Source: Gonapodya sp. JEL0774 (Eukaryota > Monoblepharomycota > Monoblepharidomycetes > Monoblepharidales > Gonapodyaceae). From it: 32,054 nt of DNA. Under the pieces are notes generated by a model, which worked only from the letters and a program-made list of their open reading frames with translations, was not told the origin of the DNA and ran no database searches. Made by a program: the position numbers and the translations under genes. Positions 8,360 to 18,338 of the stretch are shown piece after piece. Position 1 is the stretch's first letter. Every line of letters starts with the position of its first letter. The stretch spans positions 1 through 32,054 of the forward strand of contig JADIIX010000194.1 in assembly GCA_027604505.1 (NCBI GenBank), in the 5' to 3' direction.

Positions 8360-11300
8360 ATGGGGAAAACCGTAATGCCAGAGTATGACCTTCTTACCCG
8401 TGAGTTTTGCTCATTTCGTGCTCGTACCACTCCCTTCAAATCTCGTCGCTTACCCACAATTTAGCATGCTCTCCAATCGAGAATTGTAATTACCCCATCA
8501 CCTCTGAGCTTGAGGTTAAGGAGGAGCTCAAAGAAGATATCAAGGAGGAAGTCAAGGAAGAAGTCAAGAAGCTGTTCTCTCCAGAAGCGCACTTCGAGTT
8601 TAATATCAGAGCTCCAGTTGGAAGCCAGTGCACGGAGGAAGCGATGCGTACTTTTAGCACCGTGCGCGAAAATGAGTACCGAGGTGATGCCAGGGGATTA
8701 GCTCGTGGGATGACAGAGGAGTGGCCTTGCGAGTGCAAATACAACCCAGGTGTGTTATTTACACAACTCCCAAGGGCTATCCAATTGGTTTGTGTCCTCG
8801 CTTTAACCAAGCATTTGTATATGGCTTGCCGAACTATGTTTCAGCAACGGACGAGGCATCCGCGGCATGCGGCGAAAACTCAGGGTGCATCAATAGGGAG
8901 CTGTACGTCGAGTGTACCGATTGCCCGACCGGTGCAGCTTGCCAAAACCGGAGACTGCAACACCAGCAATATGCTAGGGTGGAGATTTTTAATGCTGGAC
9001 CCAAAGGCTTCGGTCTGAGAACCTTGGATGACCTACCCAGGTAAGAACGAACCCCATCGCCACAAGAGCAAATGGGTCGACATAAACGATCTTCTATTAT
9101 CAGTGGAACATTTGTCCGAGAATATGTTGGAGAAGTGATTAGTTCGTCCACTTTCAGTCGGAGAACTCGCCAGTACGATCAGGAAAAGCAAAAGCATTTC
9201 TATTTTATGAGCCTTACCCCGCACGAGGTATGTACGCAGTCTTGCTATCTTTTGAGACTTCTTTTTTCGACAACTTGAATACCCAATAAGGTGATAGATG
9301 CCACCAAAAGAGGGAGCGTGGCCCGTTTCATCAACCACAGTTGTTCCCCAAATGCGACTACACATAAATGGATCGTCAACGGTCGATTTCGGATAGGAAT
9401 ATTCACCACCAAATTTGTTGCTAGTGGAGAGGAGTTGACTTTCGACTACCAATTTCAGCGTTACGGACACGAGGCCCAAAAGTGCTACTGTGGATCGCAA
9501 AACTGTCGTGGCTACATCGGAGGGGAGCGCACTGGGCCCGCACCAGATTACGAGGGTTTGGATTCGGGAGAAGAAGGTTCGGCATCGGTTCTCAGTGTGC
9601 TCGTGCCAAAATTTTAATTCATATGATCCCGATGAAGATGATGACGAGGACATGATCAAAAAGACCAAGAAGCCTCGAGAGCCGGTGAGTGGGGCCTTTT
9701 TCACTTTCTTTGGTGAAAGATTTGACTAACTTTCAAGGGTTCTCATTTTTCAGAAACTCGTCAAGGGCATTGAGGATCACGCTGATGTCGTGAAGGTGAT
9801 TCGCGTCCTCACACGGAATTCGGAAAAGCCTGCACGCATTCGTGGTCTTTTATCCCGTTTAGAGGTGTGTTTAAAAACATGTATTTTTGCACTTTCGTAT
9901 TCAGCTACACAAAGTTGTACCCTTCAAATCATCCTAGGCGACGACATCCGTTCCTGTGTGGAGAGATGTACTGAAGTTTAGGGCGATGACCCAACTAAAA
10001 TTGTTGCTTGTGGACTACGGACGTTCTCATCCTGCGCTAACTTGTCAGGTAAGCGTTAATCAACAAGATAGTCCAACAGGTTCTGACACAGAGATTTGGC
10101 ACTTGCTAAGGTTCTACGCATACTGAAGCTTGTCCCCATTATAACGAGGAACACGAACTCTCTTGTTGACAGCAAAATCGATGAAGTCGTAGAACTTCTG
10201 TCGAAGGAACACGGAGACTTGGAAATTCGCGAATTGGCAAAACAGGTGTTTGACAAATGGAGCGAGCTTGAAATACGTTACAAAATTCCAAAACGGAAAT
10301 TAAGCCAGATGGTGAGAAAATTACCCTGCCCGTGTGCCCGAGTATTCATGCGGTTTTGAAATAGGCATTTGGTCTGAAGGAACTATCCATGCCTTCTCCG
10401 GACGCCTCCCTGTCGCCAGGTTCTACGGAATCTCCGAAGAAGCAGAAGAAGACAGAAAAGCGATCGGAATCACCGCCGCTTCGCCGCAGGATGGATAGCT
10501 ACCGACCGGATAGGAACCAGTCCCGAGACGCGCCCCATCAATTGGATACACATTCGTCGCCACCTGAACCCCCGTTGGAGAGTGAAGAACAAATTGAAAC
10601 TTTCAGCAATGCATCGATGAGTCCACGTAGCCCAAACCCCACTGGCGATTCCAGCCATCCTCTGGTGGACGAAGGAATCCGCCTACCAAACCCAGTTGCC
10701 TATCAACCGATGCCTACACATGATGTTCCACTCGAATCCGTGCTTCCTACGGGGAACCTGTCTTTGCCCGGACAAGCGTCGACGCACCAAGTATTATCGA
10801 GCAATGTTATATCATTTGGAAGCGGACTCACATCGGAAGACTTCTTCCGCATACTGGAAGCTGTAAATAAGGATGGGGGTAAAACTCGGCGCCAGGCCTC
10901 GGAAGGGGTCAAAGATCGGCAGCACCGCAAACATAGAGGTGATCGACCGGCTTCCCATCAGAGAAATTCGAGAGATGACGATCATCACAGACACCCGGAG
11001 AGGTCACGCTCACCTCGAGATGCCTTGAGTACTCGGGAAACTCACAGCCCCCAAGTTGAGCGGGGCCACTTATCATCCGAAAATACGCTATCACCGTGGT
11101 CTGACGAGCAAAAAAAAGAAATGAGAGACAAGGTAACAAACAGAAGCAATTGACCGTTGGAAGGTGTTCTCATCTCATGAATCTATATAGATGGGACCCC
11201 TGGTCGCCAAAGTGTTGAGCCAATGGAAGAAAGAAATGGCCAAAGAGCAATTTAAGCACTTAGCACGCAAGGTATTTTGGATTGCAGGAGGGTCAGAAAT

Positions 11301-11648
11301 CCGAACTGACGTATGGTGTTTTCAGATCACACACACTTTGGTTGACAAGGAATCGAAAGAACGGAACCCAAACTCCGCCATTACCCCTGAAGTCGAAAGC
11401 AAAGCAAATAAATATATTAAGGTGAGTTTGTTGTCTCTGATGGCAATGTTCCAGAACATTGTAAAATGCGGTTTTGACCTCGCCAGACGTACATGGAGAG
11501 ACTCAAAGCTGATGCTACATATCCTGGTAATTATTTTCGATTTATTTTGACGCTGTCGCAGTTTTATAGTGTTATTTCTGCGTCCAGCCAATTTGCCACA
11601 TCACAGCGGGTCTTGAAGAAATTGGATGAGGTGACTGGAGTCCCTTAA
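8360..11648 (+). CDS. SET2: SETD2/Set2 histone H3K36 methyltransferase
   Basis: This enzyme methylates H3 Lys36 on transcribed chromatin while bound to elongating RNA polymerase II. My model is 8360-8399, 8465-8749, 8845-9040, 9104-9227, 9291-9594, 9638-9684, 9754-9864, 9938-10048, 10111-10311, 10365-11132, 11191-11271, 11326-11421, 11487-11648 (841 aa). Domains in order: acidic/lysine stretch (28-49), AWS cysteines (about 100-150, WPCECKYNP, CINRELYVECTDC), SET (FVREYVGEVIS, RFINHSCSPNA, GEELTFDYQ), post-SET CYCGSQNC near 280, a Set2-specific helical region (333-473), a disordered Ser/Arg-rich linker, and a C-terminal SRI domain (about 730-803, FKHLARKITHTLVDKE). I see no WW domain. The 43-nt intron 9595-9637 and the reading frame after 11530 are uncertain. 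The AWS-SET-SRI order makes Set2 much more likely than Ash1/NSD types. Confidence 0.93.
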
Positions 11649-12570
11649 ATGTATTAAATCTCAGTTATGGGAATCCTCTGCGACATTTTATGCACAACTT
11701 CAGGAGAAAATATATTCAAATAAATCACGATTTTGCATGTCAGGATTATATTGCAATCGAATATGCATGGTATGACGTCTAATCATTTCAATCTGTAATG
11801 CGCAACAATCCCGTTAATTTTCAGAGACCCATTCATCTAAGCACTATTGGTGGCGTTGGAATCTCCAGCGAACTTTCCCGCTAGACTTTTGGGCTTGGCG
11901 CTGTGATTGCAATGAGCAACGGTCACACACAAAATTTTTAACCACCGCACTTTGAGGTCTCAACTCACTTTTGAAGAATTGCTCTCTTTTTGTTCAACAA
12001 CTTTGCTGTCGTGGGAGACATCATCCCATCTGACGGGCTGACAATACTGTTTGGGGATAGGAGTTGCGTCAGCATCAGCACGACCATCAGACCATATTCC
12101 TGATTGAGACGAAACGAAGGAAAAACTATTGGTCAACGGAAAATCCCAGGAAAAGAGTTTTGCGTGTGGTGGTGCAAAGTAGTAGGCACAAAAGCCCACA
12201 TCATCACGTGAAGCATGGGCCCGGCAAGATAGCGGAGCTAGCTAGCTGCAAGATGCAGTTGATCGAGCGCGGAGTGTCTGGAGAACTTGGGACAGTTACT
12301 TCGGGGGATAGCGGAAGCTCACCCTCCACCGCGCCCACCGGCGCCAGTCAGCGTGACGACGTTTTTGTGGATTGGTGCCGGATTTTCCTTAACGGCAGCT
12401 TGAGATGAGTTCTGAGTGTCACTGAGCATGATTCCTTTGCGGGATCGTGGAAGTCACTGGGGAAATCTACAGACAACAGGAGCAGGTGAGGTGAGTTCTC
12501 TTTAACCTCGACCAAAGCAACAGTCACATGTTTCCTTTATTTGTGCAGCAGCCTTCCCCACCCAATCTCA
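11649..12570. other. Intergenic region with unassigned open frames
   Basis: These 922 bp separate SETD2 from IFT122. The SETD2 3' UTR accounts for the first part. Two coding-like stretches lie on the minus strand: a 36-codon frame from an ATG at 12429 to a stop at 12319 that starts MLSDTQNSSQ, and an open frame of about 80 codons from about 12199 to 11960 containing FCAYYFAPPHAKLFSWDF. The overlapping plus frame 12064-12408 is equally open. I could not join the minus segments with an intron of correct phase, and I recognise no family. The IFT122 promoter must lie in the right half. Confidence 0.4.
11719..11724 (+). terminator. AATAAA polyadenylation signal after SETD2
   Basis: A canonical AATAAA hexamer lies 71 nt after the proposed SETD2 stop, in an A/T-rich tract (ATATTCAAATAAATC). 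It is a plausible 3'-end signal for that transcript, and its position supports a stop codon at or before 11648. Confidence 0.45.
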
Positions 12571-15500
12571 ATGAACTGTCTTAGAGCGCCGAAAATAAGG
12601 AATTCATTGCTCTGGACCGCAGCTTTTCTAACTCCTCGGAATGAACCTCAGGCAATTAATAGCCTCACATTTTCACCAGATGGATCATTATTGGTTGTTG
12701 CCTGTGGGCACAACTTGCTACTGTACAACGTAGAGGACGGGGAACTCGTACAGACGCTGAGGAGCCACAAGGATGTCATATATTGTGTGGACTGGTCCGC
12801 GACAGGAGGTCGTTTTGCGTCAGGAGGTGCAGACAAGACAGTCATCATATGGAACCGCAGTGGAGAGGCCATTCTGAAGTACCAACACACAGACGCTATT
12901 CAAACGATAGCTCACAATCCCAACACGGGTCAAATAGTCTCAGCAACAGCCTCCGATTTTGCTCTTTGGTCCGAGCAGCAAAAATCCGTTGCGAAGTACA
13001 AAGTGAGAAGCTTCTTAAAGTCACATCATAATATTTGACACATGCTCAAAGCGCCACATTTGCTGTAGATAGATGCCCGTGTTTTATGCTCCTCTTGGAG
13101 TGTGGATGGAGAAAGGTTGGCATTTGGACTGGATAACGGCCAAGTTTCTGTGCGAAACTCCACAGGGGAAGAAATTTTTCGTATAGACCGTGGAAACTCC
13201 GCTGTATGGACAGTGTGTTGGGTACCACCATCTTCACAGACGGATGAGGTCCTCGCCGTTGGCGACTGGAATCAGAAGCTTGCCTTTTTTACAAGCGATG
13301 GAAAGCAGATTGGAAGAGACCGTGGCCTAGGATGCGAGCCTAATATTCTCACGGTCGCTAATACCGGTGAATATATTTTGGTGGGAGGATCAGATCGTAA
13401 GCTCTCGCTTTGGACCACAGAGGGCGTCCGCGTGGATGAGATATGTAGCTTTGATGGGGCTGTTCGGGCGTGCAGAATTTCTTCGAATCGAAATGAATTG
13501 GCAGTCGGTTGCGACGACGGGACGGTTGCGATTTACCGCTTGACTTTTGAGGACGTCATCGATGTCTTTAAAGACCGTTTTGCGTACCGAGACAGTTTTA
13601 CAGATGTCATCATTCAAAATCTCGTGACTGACCAAAGGGCGCGAATTAAGTGTCGTGATTACGTCAGAAATGTTTCTTTGTTCTCGGGTCGACTTGCTGT
13701 GCAACTCTCTGAACGAATAATCATATATGAGGTCCTCGCGAATGACAACAGCGACATGCACTATCGCATTCGCGAGAAGATTCCAATGAAGATTGACTGC
13801 GATCACTTCCTTGTAACATCCGAGAATCTGATCATCTGTCAAAAAGCGGTAGTACAATTGTACGACTTTTCAGGGACAAGAAAGAGAGACTGGCACCTGG
13901 AAGAAGATGTGAGCTGTGTCATGGTTGTGGGTGGCCCAGTAGGTCGGGAGGGCTTACTAGTGGGCCTAGCGAATGGTCAGGTCCTCGAGCTATTTCTCTG
14001 GAGCTCGTTTCCTCTTCCATTGGTGCGAACTATGTCGACAGTGTGGAAAATGGAACTCAACTGCGTCCGACAGAAAATTGCAGTCATAGATGCCGAGCAA
14101 GTCCTGCAGGTTTTTGACCTGCGAACAAAGGAACTGCAGTTCCAGGAACCTCGAGTTCAAAGTGTCACTTGGAATGCAGAATGTGAAAATATTATCTGCT
14201 ACTCTAGTGGAGAGTTTCTTCGCGTGAAAGCCGGCAATCTGGAGTCCCATCCGCGAAAAATGCAGGGTGTTGTAGTGGCATTCCTTGGATCAAAAGCATT
14301 CTGTTTGAAGGGTCTCACATTGTATCCCGTCACCGTGTCTGTCACTACGATGCTGGAAGCAATCGTGGAAACTCAAGACTTTGACGCAGCGTACCTCATC
14401 GCTTGTGCTGGTGCGACTGAACTTGACTGGCGTCGCTTAGCGTTATCGGCTATTGAAGGGTTGGAGTTTGTAGTTGCTCGAAAGGCTTTCTCCAGACTGA
14501 AGGATGTCAAATTTATACGACTATTAAACGCCCTTAGTCGTTGGAAAACAGACTCAGCGATGACAAAGGATGGCTTGCTCGCGGAAATATTTTGCTATGA
14601 GGAACGGTATTCTGAGGTGAGCAACTCACGCTCACACTACTTTCACTCCACCATGGAACTCATCTACGCTTCCGCGATTCTTGTGTCGTAGGCGGTGGAT
14701 CTTTTCAGAAAAGCTGGCTTGGTGCAGAAAGCGATTGATCTTTTCGCTGACTTGAATTTGTGGGAGAAAGCTGTTCAAATTGCCGAGGAAAATTCAACCG
14801 ACAGAGGAGCAATATTGAAGCGCAAGGCACAAAGCCAGGCGAACAAAAATGACCTACTAGCGGCCGCTCTTACATACAGCGAAGTTGGCGAGTACGTCAC
14901 GGCAATTGATTTACTTGGGGCGAACGGCTGGTTGGATCAGCTGATGGAAGTTGCTCGAAAAATTCCGAATTCAGACACCAAAGCGTTGAGTCGGTGCATT
15001 TTGTACTTCCGAAAGAATAGTCGTGCTGACTGCATCATTGAAACCCTGTTGAAAATGGGTGATGTTGAGCACCTGGTCACCGTATATGCAGAGTTGAACC
15101 GTTTCGAAGAAGCCTTCCGTCTAACTGAGCTTTATCCAGAGTTGGCTCCAAAAGTGAATCTTCCTTACGCCCATTGGTTGGCATTGAATGATCGCTTCGT
15201 GGAAGCTGAAGAAAATTTCAGAAAAGCCGGGCGCTTGGATGATGCCCTCAAAGTGCTACAACAGCTAGCCAAAAATTCGGTTAATGAAGAACGCTATTCA
15301 GATGCCAGTTATTACAATTGGCTGCTGGCCCAGCATTACTTGCATCAGATTCCAGCAGAAACGGAATTGTCCAATTTCGACGTGAACCAGCGGGCAGCAT
15401 ATCGTAATTTTCATAGATTCCTCGAACTGGCGAATTTATTTTACGTCTATCATCCCGTTTACCGATATGTGGAAGATCCATTCACTGATCGCTCTTCAGA

Positions 15501-16290
15501 ATCCTTGTTGAGCATGTGCCGTTATGCTCTCATTTATGCTTCCAGGCAGTCCTGGCCTCGCGGTACATCAAAGGCACATGTTTTCTGGGCTCTAGCTAAA
15601 CTTGGACGCGCATTGGGCGCGTTTCGCCTCTCCCGTTACGCACTGGAGAAGCTACAGAAGCTCAAGGTGCCCCCTGGATGGCGGGACCTGATTGAGACTA
15701 TGGCTCTTTTGTCGCGTGCAAATCCGGACGTTGACAATGAATCACTGTTTTTGTTGTGTTTTCAATGCTCCACTGCCAGTGAACTGATCAATTATGATGA
15801 ATTTCGCAATGGGGACCAATGCACCAACTGCCGGGAGGAATTCATACCGTCATTTTATTCGTTTGATCATTTACCATTAGTTGAATTCCGTTTAGAAGAC
15901 GGCATCGCAGAGGATGAGTTCCATTCACTGTTATCACTGGATCCTCTGCTTACTTCGTACACCGCAGGATCGGAAACAAGCGATGTGAAGCAGCAACTGG
16001 GATCCTTTATGAGCCTTCTTGGGTCCCCGGATCGCCAAGGAGTCAATGCCCGGACTCCCATTTCTGTGGGAAAGGATTGCCTGGCAACCATGGAAGCGGA
16101 TGACGTTTTCGTAGTGAAATGGGGAAAACGCTGCATGCCTAACCGCTATTTTAAATCCATTCTTCCATCTGACTTCCCGATCTCTTTTTGTGAGACGTGC
16201 AATCACTTTTGGGAAGCCACAGAGCTCGAGTTTCTCTTACTGAAGGATAGTCGTTGCCCGTTTTGCCGAACGAAGCGGAGTGTGTCCTGA
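12571..16290 (+). CDS. IFT122: Intraflagellar transport protein IFT122
   Basis: IFT122 is a core subunit of the IFT-A complex, which drives retrograde transport and membrane-protein entry in flagella. Three exons (12571-13002, 13069-14616, 14692-16290) give 1192 aa, near the usual length of about 1,200. The start matches the conserved N-terminus (IRNSLLWT, then SLTFSPDGSLLVVACG). Two WD40 propellers fill roughly the first 550 residues (for example RFASGGADKTVIIWN, DFALWSEQQKSV), followed by a TPR-like helical solenoid (AVDLFRKAGLVQKAIDLFAD). Near the C-terminus are two zinc-binding cysteine clusters: CFQC/CTNC at about 1015-1045 and CETC/CPFC at about 1160-1186. The presence of this gene argues that the organism builds a flagellum. 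It is tail to tail with another flagellar gene. The introns are 66 and 75 nt. Confidence 0.95.
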
Positions 16291-16540
16291 CCGATGACAA
16301 TGAGAACAATGATCACTCATACCTTGTTTGTACGGCATCTCATTGGAACGCGCATATTTGCCTGCGCATGTTTCTTTCGAATTTTGGATGGAGAATGACA
16401 AACCTAACGAACTGCTCACTACCCAAGAAGTCGCCGAGACCGTAAAATCAGGTTCAAATATGTAGCTTGTTAACTTTGAACTATATTCTGTCAAATGATC
16501 TCAATACAAATTTTAATGCAAGGCATCTTCAACAACATGG
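16291..16540. other. Convergent 3' region between IFT122 and CFAP298
   Basis: These 250 bp hold both 3' UTRs. The sequence around 16470-16520 is A/T-rich (TCAATACAAATTTTAATG) and may carry cleavage signals, but I see no canonical AATAAA on either strand. Confidence 0.4.
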
Positions 16541-17938
16541 TCATCGAGGTCGCCATGAGACTCCTGCACCGGCTCCCACAAAAGAGCGCTTGAGAGCTTT
16601 GGGATCCGCCCATTGAGAATTGACATAGTCATCGTCTGCATTCTCCAACAGCTTCTTCAAACGGATGAACTTGTAAGCAGAAAGAGACGTCAACTTCAGT
16701 TGCAATATGCCCACAGACCTTGTGTTCCTCTTGCTTTTTGAAATAGTAAGCCATCATTTGCTTTTGAGCAGCCTCGTCAATAGGACTCTCCCGGACTGGA
16801 GGGCCTTGTCCACCCTGTTCACAAGTAATGTCGTTGTCAATCGAAGTTCATTGCGCACAACGGGAGATGTTTGGGTCATACTTTCTGAAGTTTAACAATT
16901 GCCGTCGTTTTCTCGTTTCTGCCCACGTAGTCCGACAACTTCTTGTCACGAGTAAGTTCCTTACCCGCCCACCACAGTGTGCATGTCTTCGGATCCAATA
17001 GTTCTTTTGAAATCTGTCGAAATTCGTGTAATGTCAGCACATTTACGAGGACAATTGAAGTGAATTTGTGATTTACTCACTGCCTTGGATGACAGGTCTT
17101 CCGTCCCATCCAAAATTTCCCGAGCCGGCTCGTACTCTGGAAGCCCCATGGGATATGCAATCATCAATGCACCGTTGATGTTGTTTAGAGCTTCGGTGAG
17201 CGCCTGGAGGGTTGTCGGCTGTTTAAGCTTCACAAGGTCCTGTGCATGGAACAGAAGATCAGACACAGTAGAGGTCAGCATCGTCCCATTATCTGTAATG
17301 ATTACGGTAACCCACAGCTGACATCCGCGCACGAGCTTCCGCGATGGTTCTCAATACAACCTCGGCTATTTCATCAGCGATCGCTGCGAATGGGAGTGGT
17401 TCAAATATGGTTGTTTTCAACGGCACCGTACGCAAAGGAGGGGCATCAGTACCTTCACCGCAACGTCTTCCGGTGGGGTCTGGGTTGAGTATGTACACGG
17501 CTCCATTCTTTCTTACTGTTGGCTTGGGAACACTTTGAGCCGATTTACCAGAGTCACCGTTTTTGTTTGTATCTTGGTTTGTGGAAGACAAATCTTTCAA
17601 TTGATCTTCGGACAAGCCTTGCTGATTCTCGGGCTTGAGAACTCCATGTTCGACGAGATCTTCGGTTGCTGATTTTCGTTTGAAAGGACGCCAGAGTGCC
17701 GCATTACAACAGCATTCACGTAATTGTGCAAAGGACTTTCAGTAACATATACTAGACGAAGCTAAGAACGAGTGTGCTCCGTTGGCGTTCATTACCGCGA
17801 ACCTTGAATGAGGCGATTGATTTTGAGCCTCAGATTGTGAATCGCCGTCAACTGTGGAGCAACCTCTGCGATTGGCGAGAGTGTTGTTGTTTCGAATAGA
17901 AACTGGGAGTCTTCCGCTCGCTTGACGTGAATGAGCAT
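16541..17938 (-). CDS. CFAP298: Cilia- and flagella-associated protein CFAP298
   Basis: CFAP298 (C21orf59/Kurly) is a cytoplasmic factor needed for assembly of outer dynein arms and for ciliary motility. Six minus-strand exons (17938-17803, 17668-17316, 17239-17081, 17013-16882, 16814-16719, 16669-16541) give 334 aa; the animal protein is about 290 aa. The start is set by MLIHVKRAEDSQFLFET, matching the conserved N-terminus, although the frame is open upstream. Family blocks include ALMIAYPMGLPEYEPAREIL, LWWAGKELTRDKKLSDYVGR, QKQMMAYYFKKQEE and the terminal WADPKALKRSF...SWRPR. The extra length is a polar insert around residues 75-130. The first donor (GTTCGC) is atypical but keeps frame, and the fifth intron is only 49 nt. 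The gene shares a divergent region with TOR. Confidence 0.93.
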
Positions 17939-18338
17939 TGCAGGTTGTTGGCGCAACGCACTGCCGTTTCGAGCCCCTCCGTTTTGCGCAGGACCGCCCA
18001 AAACCCCCCTTCCAATCATGGAGCAGTGTTCACTTTTTGATTTCCACCAATTACTTGAGCTGTGGAAATAATAGAAATTCATAAATGTTCACGGTGGCGA
18101 GAATTCTCCGGAACCGCGAGTTGCCACAATTCCCTGCTCACGTACTTCTCATCTCGACCGCAAGCATGCTTTTAATTATTACTCAATGGACACAGAAGTT
18201 CGTGGTATGCCTTCTGCACCTTTCACGCTGCTGTGGCCTTGACATGGAGATCCCTCTCACTGGCTCTGCCAGACTGAACCGGACTGAATTCAGTACACAA
18301 CCACCACGGTCCACGAACCATTCGGTGGAAATAAGAAA
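17939..18338. promoter_or_regulatory. Divergent intergenic region between CFAP298 and TOR
   Basis: The 400 bp between the two ATGs must contain the promoters of a flagellar gene and of the TOR kinase gene. Open frames cross it on both strands (18082-17939 in frame with CFAP298; 18085-18381 plus), but neither shows a conserved motif. I saw no clear TATA box. Confidence 0.4.

Noticed and set aside
13390-13857. 155-codon minus-strand frame inside IFT122
   Set aside because: It is wholly antisense to conserved WD40 coding sequence and has no recognisable product.
17344-17538. Plus-strand frame across CFAP298
   Set aside because: It is antisense to the exon 2 insert of CFAP298 and has no start context or family match.
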